DNA of 64,000 bases from Schlesneria paludicola DSM 18645. GTDB taxonomy: Bacteria > Planctomycetota > Planctomycetia > Planctomycetales > Planctomycetaceae. The position numbers and the translations under genes were made by a program. The DNA is taken from NCBI GenBank assembly GCA_945862235.1, contig CAMAYU010000002.1, positions 1-64,000 of the forward strand, read 5' to 3'. This document shows, piece after piece, positions 34,871-44,131 of the stretch (position 1 is the stretch's first letter; every line of letters starts with the position of its first letter). Under the pieces are notes generated by a model, which was not told where the DNA came from, searched no databases, and worked only from the letters and a program-made list of their open reading frames with translations.

Positions 34871-36088
34871 TTGGAACGCTGCATCAGTCTGTTTGGGTAC
34901 GTCGTGATTCTCGGACTGGCGTGGGCCATGAGTTCACACAAGAGGGTGATTCCGTGGCGAGTCATTCTGGGCGGCACGGCCCTGCAGTTTTTGTTTGCCT
35001 TCCTGACTCTGAAAACCGCGCCCGGGCTGTGGCTGTTCTCGCGAATTGGCGACTTCTTCACCGAGGTCCTCGACTTCGTTGATGTCGGGTCGAGCTTCGT
35101 CTTCGGCGAGGCATTTCGCGAACACTTCTTCGCGTTCAAAGTGCTGCCGACGATCGTCTTCTTCTCGTCGTTGATGTCGGTGCTGTACTACCTCGGCGTG
35201 ATGCAGGCGGTCGTGCGGGCGATGGCGTGGCTGATGCAGAAGTCGCTCGGGACATCGGCAGCCGAAACGCTGTCGGCGGCGGCCAACATTTTCGTCGGTC
35301 AGACCGAAGCTCCGCTGCTGGTCCGGCCGTACATCTCAACCATGACGAAATCGGAGCTGAACGCCGTCATGGTTGCCGGATTCGGAACGATCGCGGGCGG
35401 AGTCCTCGCCGCGTATGTCGGGATGGGGATTGATGCTGGCCATCTCGTCACCGCGTCGTTCATCGCTGCGCCCGCGTGTCTGCTGATCGCGAAGTTGATG
35501 GTGCCGGAGACCGAGGCTCCCCAGACGCTCGGTCAGGTCGCGGTTGATTTCCGCTCCCAAGACGCCAACGTGATTGATGCGGCTGCGGCAGGAGCGAGCG
35601 AAGGGGTGAAGCTGGCTCTCAACGTGGCGGCGATGATGATCGCGTTCCTCGCGCTCGTCGCAATGCTCGACAAAGGCGTCGTCCTGATGGGGCACCACCT
35701 GTTCGCCGCCGAATGGTCGATCAAGGGAGGACTCGGCTTTCTATTCGCGCCCATGGCGTGGCTGATGGGGATCGAATGGCGAGACTGCTTCAAGGCGGGA
35801 GAATTGCTCGGCATCAAGATGGCCCTGAACGAATTCGTCGCTTACGAAGAACTCGGCCGCTGGCTGAAGCCCGACTCGCCCGTGCAGCTTCAATCCCGCT
35901 CGGTCGTCATCCTGACCTACGCCCTGTGTGGCTTCTCGAACTTCGGCTCCATCGGCATCCAAATCGGCGGCCTCGGCGCAATGGTCCCGGAACGCCGCGG
36001 AGACCTCGCCCGCCTCGGCTTCAAAGCCATGCTGGGCGGCACACTGGCCACCTGCCTCACCGGCTGCGTCGCCGGTGCGCTGCTGTGA
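34871..36088 (+). CDS. Concentrative nucleoside transporter (NupC/CNT family)
   Basis: 405 residues from TTG 34871, chosen because the CNT N-terminus is ERCISLFGYVVILGLAWAMSS; ATG 34928 would cut the first helix, and the frame upstream to 34658 runs through a palindromic repeat. It has about ten membrane segments. GQTEAPLLVRPYISTMTKSELNAVMVAGFGTIAGGVLAAYVGMG is the CNT core, and GVLPTxVFFSS-like LPTIVFFSSLMSVLYYLG precedes it. GEFGSIGIQIGGLG-like SNFGSIGIQIGGLGAM ends it. It imports nucleosides with a cation gradient and forms a salvage group with the next two genes. Confidence 0.88.
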   Translation: MERCISLFGYVVILGLAWAMSSHKRVIPWRVILGGTALQFLFAFLTLKTAPGLWLFSRIGDFFTEVLDFVDVGSSFVFGEAFREHFFAFKVLPTIVFFSSLMSVLYYLGVMQAVVRAMAWLMQKSLGTSAAETLSAAANIFVGQTEAPLLVRPYISTMTKSELNAVMVAGFGTIAGGVLAAYVGMGIDAGHLVTASFIAAPACLLIAKLMVPETEAPQTLGQVAVDFRSQDANVIDAAAAGASEGVKLALNVAAMMIAFLALVAMLDKGVVLMGHHLFAAEWSIKGGLGFLFAPMAWLMGIEWRDCFKAGELLGIKMALNEFVAYEELGRWLKPDSPVQLQSRSVVILTYALCGFSNFGSIGIQIGGLGAMVPERRGDLARLGFKAMLGGTLATCLTGCVAGALL

Positions 36089-36129
36089 ATCCAACGTCGT
36101 CAGGCACCTCTTGGAAGAAGCCTGCCACG

Positions 36130-36519
36130 TCACAGTTTGAACCGTCCCGGCAGAAGCACCGCCAGTGACGTCTCGATCACGACGTGGGGTTGAGCGACAT
36201 CGACGATCAGGATGGGCAAGTCGTCACAGAACTCGGCGAGAACTTGGCGGCAGGCTCCGCAGGGAGTCGCTCCCCCGACAGTGGCCAGAGCGATGGCTTG
36301 GAACCGGCGATGTCCCTGTGCGACGGCAGCGAACACGGCGTTCCGTTCAGCGCAGATCGTCATCCCAAAGGATGCGTTCTCGACATTGCACCCCGTGACG
36401 ACTTGGCCGTCCTCCGTCAACAAGGCCGCTCCCACAAGGAACTTCGAGTACGGCGCATACGCTTGCTCGCGCACGGCAACGGTCTGCGCGAGCAGTTGCT
36501 GTCGAATCGCATCGGTCAT
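36130..36519 (-). CDS. cdd: Cytidine deaminase
   Basis: 129 residues. Active-site motif VENASFGMTICAERNAVFAAV (HAE/CAE zinc ligand and catalytic Glu) followed by PCGACRQVLAEF with the two further zinc Cys, which is typical of the tetrameric CDA family. It hydrolyses cytidine and deoxycytidine to uridine and deoxyuridine. Start: MTDAIRQQLLAQ at 36519 (the preceding ATG at 36522 is also possible). The C-terminus ends in ETSLAVLLPGRFKL. It lies convergent to the transporter and downstream of the phosphorylase. Confidence 0.92.
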   Translation of the reverse strand: MTDAIRQQLLAQTVAVREQAYAPYSKFLVGAALLTEDGQVVTGCNVENASFGMTICAERNAVFAAVAQGHRRFQAIALATVGGATPCGACRQVLAEFCDDLPILIVDVAQPHVVIETSLAVLLPGRFKL

Positions 36520-36569
36520 CATTGGTTGTCTCACTAGAACAGGTGGGGGTGTTGAGAGACTGTTGATCT

Positions 36570-38330
36570 TCAGTCCATTCTTTCCGAGATCAGTAGCGGG
36601 GCTGAGGCGGGCTCTTCGCGGATGTGGATGGCGTTGCGGATCATCGGTTTGACCGCGTTGCATTGAGACTCGGAGGCGAAGACTTTGACGAGCGGTTGGC
36701 CGAGTTCCACGCGGTCGCCGATGCGGACGAGCATCTCCAGGCCGACGCCGTGGTCGACGCGGTCGGTCATCACGCGACGGCCGCCGCCGAGTTCGATGAC
36801 GGCTAGGCCCAACGCTTCCGCGTTCATGCGTGAGATGAATCCGGAACGTGGTGAGATGATTTCCGATTGTGTTGTCGAACGGCGGCGGACAGCGTTGAGG
36901 TTCCCACCCTGTGCGGCGACCATTTCGACAAACTTGGCGAGGGCACGGCCCGATTGAAGGTGTTGCTCCAGCAGGCGTTTTGCGGAGGGGCGATCATTGA
37001 CGGTGTTGGTCGTCAGCAGCAGATCGGCCCCCAGTTCAATGGTCACTTCCCAGAGATCGCTCGGCCCCTGCCCCGCCAGCGTGGAGAGAGCCTCGTCCAC
37101 TTCCAGCGTGTTCCCCACCATCCGACCGAGCGGTTGATCCATGTTCGTGAGCAGGGCCGACGTTTTGACTCCCATCCGCTGTCCGATCTCGACCAGTGAC
37201 GCGGCCAGCTTCCGCGCCGACGACAGTGATTTCATGAAAGCCCCCGATCCGAACTTCACGTCCAGCACGAGAGCGTTCAAACCTTCGGCCAGTTTCTTCG
37301 ACATGATGCTCGCCGTGATGAGCGGGATCGACGCGACGGTCCCCGTGACATCGCGCAGGGCGTACAGCTTCTGATCGACCGGCGCGAGTTCGGGCGATGC
37401 TCCCGTGATCACACAGCCAACACGATTAGTGATGCTGCGAATCTCGTTCAGCGACAAGTTCGTGCGGAAGCCGGGGATCGCTTCGAGTTTGTCGAGCGTC
37501 CCGCCCGTCGCTCCAAGTCCTCGCCCCGAGATCATCGGTACGCGCAAGCCACAACACGCCAGCAGCGGAGCCAAGATGATCGAGGTCTTGTCACCCAATC
37601 CTCCGGTCGAATGCTTGTCCACGATGGGACCGAAGGCGAGCCGCCGCCGGACGGGCATCAGCTCGGAGATGTCCCCGAAGTCAGCGGTCTCGTTCGCCTC
37701 GGATTCCACTTCCAAACGAGAACCGTTGAACCACACACCATCAAGCACCTCTTTCTCTGGGAGTGTGTGGCCACCGAGAACCGGCGGCGCCAACAGGTCG
37801 GGAATTTCAGTCGTGTCGCGTCCGCCGAGTGCCCGTTCCGGCTGGCTGTCGATGCGGGTCGAGTCGTCCAACAGCAGTGTTGACTCGGCAGTCATTGGAC
37901 GCGTCACTGGTGGCGAGACACGCGGCGGAGCCATCGCGGGCGGGTCCAATTCGACGGTGTCCTTCCGTTGAGCGAGCGATGGGAGATTCAGCTCCTCGCC
38001 TTGTTTGGAAATACCCCTGGTTTGGATGACTACGGTGTCGTCTCCGTCGAAGTGTTGTTCGACCGGCTCACCACTGAGTTCGGCGATCTCCGCGTCAGAC
38101 AGCGATGGCGAACGCTGCCATTCGAGCTTCTTGCCAGATGCCAACATGCACGCGGTCAGCGCGGTGGTCTCGGCGTCGGTCATCCCTTGCAGATAGATCG
38201 CCATCGCCAGCGCGGACATCTGATAATCGGGAACCGTTCCCGCCGAGAAGCTGCCGATGAAGAACGCAATCTCATCCGCAGCCAACTCATGGCCATCCCG
38301 CTTGCGAGCAATGATTGTCACCGGATTCAT
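36570..38330 (-). CDS. Thymidine/pyrimidine-nucleoside phosphorylase with a 150-residue insertion
   Basis: 586 residues, about 150 more than normal DeoA/Pdp (about 430-440). The N-terminal helical domain (AADEIAFFIGSFSAGTVPDYQMSALAMAIYLQGM) and the phosphate-binding signature GPIVDKHSTGGLGDK are intact, but the latter begins at residue 234 instead of about 80. Between residues about 72 and 230 is a low-complexity, Pro/Ser/Thr/Glu-rich insert (with PPAMAPPRVSPPVTRPMTAE). The C-terminal domain is complete (SGRGLGATGGTLDKLE, ALVLDVKFGSGAFMK, the SRMNAEALGLAV hammerhead). It splits pyrimidine nucleosides with phosphate. The insert falls in the hinge between domains. Confidence 0.9.
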   Translation of the reverse strand: MNPVTIIARKRDGHELAADEIAFFIGSFSAGTVPDYQMSALAMAIYLQGMTDAETTALTACMLASGKKLEWQRSPSLSDAEIAELSGEPVEQHFDGDDTVVIQTRGISKQGEELNLPSLAQRKDTVELDPPAMAPPRVSPPVTRPMTAESTLLLDDSTRIDSQPERALGGRDTTEIPDLLAPPVLGGHTLPEKEVLDGVWFNGSRLEVESEANETADFGDISELMPVRRRLAFGPIVDKHSTGGLGDKTSIILAPLLACCGLRVPMISGRGLGATGGTLDKLEAIPGFRTNLSLNEIRSITNRVGCVITGASPELAPVDQKLYALRDVTGTVASIPLITASIMSKKLAEGLNALVLDVKFGSGAFMKSLSSARKLAASLVEIGQRMGVKTSALLTNMDQPLGRMVGNTLEVDEALSTLAGQGPSDLWEVTIELGADLLLTTNTVNDRPSAKRLLEQHLQSGRALAKFVEMVAAQGGNLNAVRRRSTTQSEIISPRSGFISRMNAEALGLAVIELGGGRRVMTDRVDHGVGLEMLVRIGDRVELGQPLVKVFASESQCNAVKPMIRNAIHIREEPASAPLLISERMD

Positions 38331-38408
38331 GTCACATTCCCTTCATTTTACCGCTGCGAGCATCTGGTTTGTTTTGTCGAGAGCACGCGTTCACCAAATC
38401 AATTTCAG

Positions 38409-38613
38409 GTGAGCCAGGTGCCGTCAGCCCCCGGACTTTTCGCCACAGAAGTCCGGGGGCTGACGCCTAATGGCACTCACGTTGTCATTCATCTCCGTGA
38501 GCGGTCCGGCGCTAGCCGCCGGTTCTTTGCTTGGAAACACAACTCCGTTTACCGGCGGCTAGCGCCTTGCCGCTCAAAGTGACTGCCATTGGGCTGACGC
38601 CACCCGGCTCACC
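38409..38613. repeat. Compound palindromic repeat
   Basis: GGTGAGCCAGGTGCCGTCAGCCCCCGGACTT (38409-) with GTCCGGGGGCTGACGCC, then the CGCTAGCCGCCGG/CCGGCGGCTAGCG module (38514-38570) and a closing GGCTGACGCCACCCGGCTCACC (to 38613). It combines the GAGCCGGGTGGCGTCAGCC family with the module at 14353. It fills the gap 38331-38652, where no gene is seen. Confidence 0.8.
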
Positions 38614-38652
38614 AAGACCGGCCCATTAACAACCGCGCGAGGCAGAATCGTT

Positions 38653-40317
38653 TCACTTCCCCTTCACCGGCGCGATGACGCGCGAGGCGTGCGTCTTGTT
38701 CGTATGTAGCGTGTTCTTCGCGACGACCGCGTTGGACGGGAAGTCGATTGTCAGCGGGTCGCCGGTGTTGGGGTTAGGTTCGTAGAACGGCGCACCGGTG
38801 CTGGCGACCGTGATGCGGATGCGATGTCCCTTGTTGAAGACTTGGCTCAGCCAGCCGACATCAAACGCGACCTTGTGGACTTGGCCCGCCTCCATGAAGA
38901 CTTCTTTATCGAACCCGTCGCGGTAGCGCGCGCGCCGCACGTAATCCATGATGAGCATCGAGCGACCGTCGGGATAAACGTCACTGACACGCACGATGAA
39001 GTCGGTGTCTTTGGCACTCGATGTGACGAACAACTCGGCCTGAACCTTCCCGGTCCACTCGACCGCTTCCGTCAGAACATCGGTCGTGAACGTGCGGACT
39101 TCGGCGTGCGACTCGAACTCGCGCGCATCTTTCGCACCGGGAAAGGCGACGGTCGGGATCGAGGCGGGCTTGAGCGGATCGGCCAGCCAACTGACAGTCG
39201 CATCGGCGGATGAGGGCGATGTCCCACTGAGCGACTTATCGGCGTTCAAGTACATCGGCGTCAGCTTCGCCTCGACCGGCCAGTCGGTTGCCGTCCGCCA
39301 TTCGTTCCCCGGCGCACCCTCTTCGCCCAACGCTCCCATCACGTAGTAACGGATTGTCGGTTCCTGGGTGACTCCGTTGTCGATCCCCTTCAGGTGGTGA
39401 TCGAACCACTTCAGCATGTGACCATCCATCGCGAACTTGGCATTCTCGGGATAGGTCATCTCGTTCGACTTGTTCGTCTCTTTGAAGCGACCATGCAGCC
39501 ACGGACCGATGAGCAGTTGCTGTGTCCCGCGCGACTTGGCTCCACCGCGATGCTGCCTGCCGACGTAGCTATCGACCGAGCCGACGCACATGAAGTCGAA
39601 CCAACTGCCGACCGTGAAGCAGGGAACGTTCATCTTGTCGAAGTGGCGTGAACAGTCCTCGTCCTGCCAGTATGCGTCGTAGCTCGGATGAGCGAACCAT
39701 TCGGCCATCAGCTCGCGGTTGTGTTCGGGGACGCGAGCGACCTTGTCCATCCCTTTGAACCGCTCGGGCCGCGTGACGCCGCCGATGCGATAGCCTTCGT
39801 GATAGAGACTCAAGCCCGTGTCGATCATGTACTGCGCGGCGAGGTGCGGCGGTTGTGTGACGGCGAGAAAATTCTGCGCGAATCCGGCCTGAGAACTGCC
39901 AAACGTCCCGACCTTCCCCGTGGACCAAGGCTGCGCCGCGAGCCACTCGACCAAGTCATAGCCGTCCTTCAACTCGCCCCACCCGAGGGCACGGTATCCG
40001 CGCCACGCGCCTTCCGATTTCTGCGAACCCCGAAAATTGGCGAGCACCGTCACGTAACCGCCCTGCGCCAACTTCGCGAACGATTTCTGAGTCCCCGGAT
40101 CGTTCCCGTTGGCATACCGCTGCTCGAGCAATACCGGCCAAGGCCCCTGCCCCGGCGGCGTGTAGATGAACGCCGACAGCTTCATCCCGTCGCGCATCGG
40201 AATCATCTCGTGCTTCTCGGTGACGCCACCCCAGTCGATGGGATCGGCCGCGCGAACAGAGTTCGCCAAGAACACCACGCACCAAACGACCACTGCCATG
40301 CGTCGCATCGTCACCAT
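38653..40317 (-). CDS. Secreted CocE/NonD-family hydrolase (X-Pro dipeptidyl-peptidase-like)
   Basis: 554 residues from ATG 40317 (AGGAG six bases upstream). A signal peptide covers about 1-24 (AVVVWCVVFLANSVRAAD). An alpha/beta-hydrolase domain begins at EMIPMRDGMKLSAFIYTP. The nucleophile lies in GTFGSSQAGFAQ (GxSxxG, Ser at about residue 145), the catalytic Asp in the GIGPWLHG neighbourhood, and the His in that loop. A C-terminal jelly-roll domain (WTGKVQAELFVTSSAKDTDFIVRVSDVYPDGRSM) is typical of CocE/PepX C-terminal domains. It hydrolyses an ester or amide outside the cell; substrate unknown. Confidence 0.87.
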   Translation of the reverse strand: MVTMRRMAVVVWCVVFLANSVRAADPIDWGGVTEKHEMIPMRDGMKLSAFIYTPPGQGPWPVLLEQRYANGNDPGTQKSFAKLAQGGYVTVLANFRGSQKSEGAWRGYRALGWGELKDGYDLVEWLAAQPWSTGKVGTFGSSQAGFAQNFLAVTQPPHLAAQYMIDTGLSLYHEGYRIGGVTRPERFKGMDKVARVPEHNRELMAEWFAHPSYDAYWQDEDCSRHFDKMNVPCFTVGSWFDFMCVGSVDSYVGRQHRGGAKSRGTQQLLIGPWLHGRFKETNKSNEMTYPENAKFAMDGHMLKWFDHHLKGIDNGVTQEPTIRYYVMGALGEEGAPGNEWRTATDWPVEAKLTPMYLNADKSLSGTSPSSADATVSWLADPLKPASIPTVAFPGAKDAREFESHAEVRTFTTDVLTEAVEWTGKVQAELFVTSSAKDTDFIVRVSDVYPDGRSMLIMDYVRRARYRDGFDKEVFMEAGQVHKVAFDVGWLSQVFNKGHRIRITVASTGAPFYEPNPNTGDPLTIDFPSNAVVAKNTLHTNKTHASRVIAPVKGK

Positions 40318-40483
40318 CACGGACTCCTTGAAGAAACACGGCCAACGGGACTCGCATCGGACGGGCCGGATGATAATCTGAGCCTCGCCCTCCGACGACT
40401 CACTTGACGATCAACCTCTCGATTCGGGGGCACCAAGAATTTGGTGCATCAATAGCGGTCGGAATTTTGCTGTGTGGTTTTTT

Positions 40484-40553
40484 GTGAGCCGGGTGCCCTA
40501 AGGCCCCGGATTGTTCGTTGAGGAAGTCCGGGGCCTTACGGCACCCGGCTCAC
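40484..40553. repeat. Palindromic repeat, GTGAGCCGGGTG family
   Basis: GTGAGCCGGGTGCCCTAAGGCCCCGGA (40484-40510) pairs with TCCGGGGCCTTACGGCACCCGGCTCAC (40527-40553), imperfect at one inner base. It lies 30 bp before the first DUF1549/DUF1553 gene and has sisters inside coding DNA at 46328 and between genes at 48005 and 60787. Confidence 0.85.
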
Positions 40554-40586
40554 CAGTTTCTGAAGGTTGTGGATGCGCCAGCCCCA

Positions 40587-43500
40587 ATGTTTTGTAAACG
40601 CTCGCTGCGGGAGACGACTTTGAATCGCACGACATTCCCGATCACCGTCGGCTCCCTGCTGTTCGGCATGTTCTCAGTACACGCCGCCGATGCGCCGCAG
40701 TTCGGCCGTGACGTTGCTCCGCTAATCCAGCGGCATTGCGTGAAATGTCATGGTCCGGCGAAGCAGGAGGGGAAGCTCAACGCCTCGTCGGTGAGCGGCT
40801 TGATTCGCGGAGGCGAAAGCGGTGCCGTACTCGTCCCGCATGATGTCGCTGCGAGTCTGCTCTGGAAACGCGTCTCATCCGATGAGATGCCACCCGATGC
40901 ACTGTTGTCGGCCGATGAGAAATCACTCCTCAAGCGATGGATCATCGCGGGGATGCCGGGCCTCGTTCGTGACGCGAGGCCCACCGACGGTGCGGAGCAT
41001 TGGGCGTTTCGCCCGCTTGTTGTCGCATCCTCTGAGGACAAAGAGACCAAGCCGAAGCGAGAAGGAAAAGAATCCCTCGCCCTCACCCCGCAAGGCCGGG
41101 GCGAGGGGACAAGAGGCACACTCGACTCGTATCTCGCCGCCGACCTTGCTCGTGACGGGCTGACGTTGTCGCCTGAGGCGGATCGCGCGACGCAGACCCG
41201 GCGCGTCAGTTTCGATCTGACGGGGTTGCCTCCGACTCCCGAGGCGATTGACGAATTCATCGCGGACAAACGTCCTGATGCTTACGAGCGGATGGTCGAT
41301 CGTTACCTCGCGTCGCCTCATTACGGCGAGCGACTCGGCAAGTTGTGGCTCGATGCGGCGGGCTATGCCGACTCGAATGGCTACTTCAGCGCCGACACCG
41401 ACCGGCCGCTGGCCTTTCGCTACCGCGACTACGTCATTCGTGCGATCAACAGCGACAAGCCGTTCGATCAGTTCGTGAGAGAGCAGCTCGCGGGTGATGA
41501 ACTCGCAAACATCACTGCACGAAACGGACAGACCGTCGCCTTCTCACCTCCCTCTTCTCCTTCAACCCTCGCCCCTCAACCCTCAACCGTTCTCGACCTG
41601 CTCGAAGCAACGCACTATCTGCGCAACGGCCAAGACGGGAGTGGCGAGAGCGATGGCAATCCGGATGAAGTGCAAGTCGATCGCTACACCGTGATCGAGA
41701 CCGCGATGCAGAACATCTCAACCGGGTTGCTCGGTCTGACGATCCAATGTGCGAAGTGTCACGACCACAAGTTCGAGCCGCTCACACAGCGGGACTATTA
41801 CAGTTTGCAGGCGGTTCTCATTCCGGCGTTTCCGCCTGACCAATGGGTCAAGCCGAACGACCGCTTTGTCTACGCGAGTCTGCCCGGCGAGGTCGAAGCA
41901 TGGCAGCAACGGCTCACTCAGGCCGAGACGACGGTCGCGCGGTTGCAGTCCGAGGTCACCGAGTGGGTCAAACAACATCGACCTCGCGGGACAATGCTCT
42001 TCGCGGACGGATTCGATGCGCCGCCCGAGACGCTGGGCGAACGCTGGTCGAACACGGCACCCGGTGACGACGCACCGGGTGGGACTGCGGCGGTGAATCT
42101 CAATTCGCGCGAGGCCCCCGGCGCAGTCGTCGTCGATGGCAAGCTGCAACTCATCGAAGGTGGTCCCAGCGGCGACAAATGGCTCTCGACGAAGTTGCCG
42201 TTCGACTGGACACCCGATGTCGTCGGAGCCTCGATCCAAGTGACGTTCGATCTGATCGACAACCGCATCGAGGGATCGAATGCCGCCGACCGGATCGGCT
42301 ACTTCATCGCGCTGCACGACTTCCACGACAACAGTCCGACGCCCGGCGGCAACATCCTGATCGATGGCCATCCGTCTTCAAGCACGGCCGTTCATCCCGA
42401 CTATCCCGGCGGCGACTCGACTCAAGCCGGAGTCATCGGCACGACCGGCTACCAGCCGGGGCGCAACTACGGAGTAAGAATCACCAACAACGGGGGCGGC
42501 AAGTTCGTGATGGAGCAGTTCGTCGATTGGCAGGTTGAGGAGAAGTCGATCACGTTCGCCGAGACCGATCTGCCCGCCGGCGGCTTCGGTTTCGAGTTCT
42601 GTTGCGGGCGGAGCTTCATCATCGACAACGTGGCCATCGAATCGTTTGCCTTGACCGACGGCAAGCACCCGCTGATCGAGTTCCTCGCCGAACTAAAGTC
42701 CAAACGCGAGCCGCTCGATGAAGCGTTGAAGACCAAGACTGCGCTCGCTGCGGCTCGCCCCGGCAAGATCGCGTGGACCACGGACCTCGTTGAACAGCCG
42801 CCGCAAACGCACGTCTTCATTCGCGGCAACTACCACACACCGGGCGAATCGGTTGAACCGGCGGGCTTCGCCATTCTTTCTCCCTCCCCTCGGCGGGGAG
42901 GGCTGGGAAGTGGGGTCGATGAACCATCGAATCGCAACCCGCAAGCAGCCACCCTCCCTAACTCGCTTCCCTCCAAGGTGGGGGGCGAGGAGACAACGCC
43001 GAAGGCAGAAGAGCCCCTCACCCTAGCCCTCTCCCCGCAAGGCCGGGGCGAGGGGACAGAGCCAGAAGCTTCGCGCAATATCGGTCGCCGTTCTGCCTTG
43101 GCGAAATGGATTACTCAGCCCGGCGCGCCCGCCTCATCGTTGCTGGCCCGAGTCCACGTGAACCGACTTTGGCAACATCACTTCGGGACCGGCATCGTCT
43201 CGACCCCCGACAACTTTGGCGTGAGTGGCTCGCCCCCGTCGCATCCGGAACTGCTCGACTGGCTCGCGACCGAGTTCATCCGCTCGGGTTGGAGTCCAAA
43301 GCGTGTGACGCGATGGATTGTGAACTCGGCCTCTTACAGGCAGAGCAGTCTCGCCGATGAACGCCGCTCACCGCTTGATCCCGATGCGCGGCGGTTGTCG
43401 CGGTTCCCCGTGCGTCGTCTCGATGCCGAGGCGATTCGTGACACGATGCTGTTCGCGAGCGGAGATCTTGATGACCGGCTGTTCGGACCGTACATCGCGA

Positions 43501-43982
43501 CGAGTCGTACGGGAGCAGGTGAGACCGTCGTCGCCGAAGACAAACCGGGGGCCAGACGCCGCTCGATCTACCTCCAACAAAAGCGGACACAGGTTCACAG
43601 TCTGCTCCAAGTCTTCGACGCGCCGAGCATCGTCTTTAACAGCACCCGCCGACCTCGTTCCACGATGCCGTTGCAGTCGCTGAGCCTGCTCAATTCCGAC
43701 TTCTCCGTCGCGCGAGCGCGCAGTCTGACAGCGAGGTTGGAATACGATCTGACCAGTGATTTGGAGCGGCTGACGCGTGCGTTCGTACTCACGCAAGGAC
43801 ACCCACCGACGGACGAACAAGCCTCGGCGGCGATGCTGTTCTTGGCCGAGCAGGCTGCGGAATACGCGCGCCCCGAAGGGGGTGACGGCACTCACCGTAG
43901 CCCGCGCGATGCGAGACAACGCGCGTGGCACGACCTCAGCCAGATGCTGCTGATTGGGAACGCGGCGCTGTATCTGGAATGA
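40587..43982 (+). CDS. DUF1549/DUF1553 (PSD1) secreted cytochrome c-type protein
   Basis: 1131 residues from ATG 40587; the frame upstream runs through a palindromic repeat. Domains: signal peptide (about 12-35), then the cytochrome-c-like domain QRHCVKCHGPAKQEGKL (CxxCH haem motif, about residue 55), DUF1549 (about 185-450, with GLPPTPEAIDEF, HYGERLGKLWLDAAGYADSNGY and QCAKCHDHKFEP), a concanavalin-like insert (about 490-690), then DUF1553 (from GRRSALAKWITQ to the end, with HVNRLWQHHFGTGIV and RLDAEAIRD). The family is predicted to be surface redox proteins of planctomycetes, often linked to sugar degradation. Three palindromic repeats are translated inside it (see repeats). Confidence 0.9.
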   Translation: MFCKRSLRETTLNRTTFPITVGSLLFGMFSVHAADAPQFGRDVAPLIQRHCVKCHGPAKQEGKLNASSVSGLIRGGESGAVLVPHDVAASLLWKRVSSDEMPPDALLSADEKSLLKRWIIAGMPGLVRDARPTDGAEHWAFRPLVVASSEDKETKPKREGKESLALTPQGRGEGTRGTLDSYLAADLARDGLTLSPEADRATQTRRVSFDLTGLPPTPEAIDEFIADKRPDAYERMVDRYLASPHYGERLGKLWLDAAGYADSNGYFSADTDRPLAFRYRDYVIRAINSDKPFDQFVREQLAGDELANITARNGQTVAFSPPSSPSTLAPQPSTVLDLLEATHYLRNGQDGSGESDGNPDEVQVDRYTVIETAMQNISTGLLGLTIQCAKCHDHKFEPLTQRDYYSLQAVLIPAFPPDQWVKPNDRFVYASLPGEVEAWQQRLTQAETTVARLQSEVTEWVKQHRPRGTMLFADGFDAPPETLGERWSNTAPGDDAPGGTAAVNLNSREAPGAVVVDGKLQLIEGGPSGDKWLSTKLPFDWTPDVVGASIQVTFDLIDNRIEGSNAADRIGYFIALHDFHDNSPTPGGNILIDGHPSSSTAVHPDYPGGDSTQAGVIGTTGYQPGRNYGVRITNNGGGKFVMEQFVDWQVEEKSITFAETDLPAGGFGFEFCCGRSFIIDNVAIESFALTDGKHPLIEFLAELKSKREPLDEALKTKTALAAARPGKIAWTTDLVEQPPQTHVFIRGNYHTPGESVEPAGFAILSPSPRRGGLGSGVDEPSNRNPQAATLPNSLPSKVGGEETTPKAEEPLTLALSPQGRGEGTEPEASRNIGRRSALAKWITQPGAPASSLLARVHVNRLWQHHFGTGIVSTPDNFGVSGSPPSHPELLDWLATEFIRSGWSPKRVTRWIVNSASYRQSSLADERRSPLDPDARRLSRFPVRRLDAEAIRDTMLFASGDLDDRLFGPYIATSRTGAGETVVAEDKPGARRRSIYLQQKRTQVHSLLQVFDAPSIVFNSTRRPRSTMPLQSLSLLNSDFSVARARSLTARLEYDLTSDLERLTRAFVLTQGHPPTDEQASAAMLFLAEQAAEYARPEGGDGTHRSPRDARQRAWHDLSQMLLIGNAALYLE
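41074..41110. repeat. Palindromic element translated in the DUF1549 gene
   Basis: CCCTCGCCCTCACCCCGCAAGGCCGGGGCGAGGG lies in frame, coding for LALTPQGRGEG just after the N-terminal domain. The same element occurs at 43014-43057 (also coding) and, on the opposite strand, at 57919-57962 and 59433-59477 (non-coding). Confidence 0.85.
43014..43057. repeat. Second copy of the palindromic element in the same gene
   Basis: CCCCTCACCCTAGCCCTCTCC then CCGCAAGGCCGGGGCGAGGGG codes in frame for PLTLALSPQGRGEG. It follows another repeat-like segment, 42884-43000 (CCCTCGGCGGGGAGGG and CCTCCAAGGTGGGGGGCGAGGAG), so about 55 residues here come from repeat DNA. Confidence 0.85.
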
Positions 43983-44011
43983 TGCGGCGGCGGCGGCGCG
44001 AGCCATTCCCG

Positions 44012-44076
44012 TAACACAGGCGGCTCGCCTGTGTTTTCCAACTCGAAGAATGCGAGCAGGCGAGCCGCCTGCTCGA
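44012..44076. repeat. Pair of small palindromes, CAGGCGGCTCGCCTG family
   Basis: AACACAGGCGGCTCGCCTGTGTTTT (44012-44036) folds on itself, and GAGCAGGCGAGCCGCCTGCTC (44054-44074) does the same. The two also pair with each other through GGCGGCTCGCC. The same pair is at 54369-54433. Confidence 0.8.
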
Positions 44077-44131
44077 CGTTTTCAACAGGCTGCTCAGAAC
44101 TCGGCCGGTAATTCAAACGGAATCAACGACC

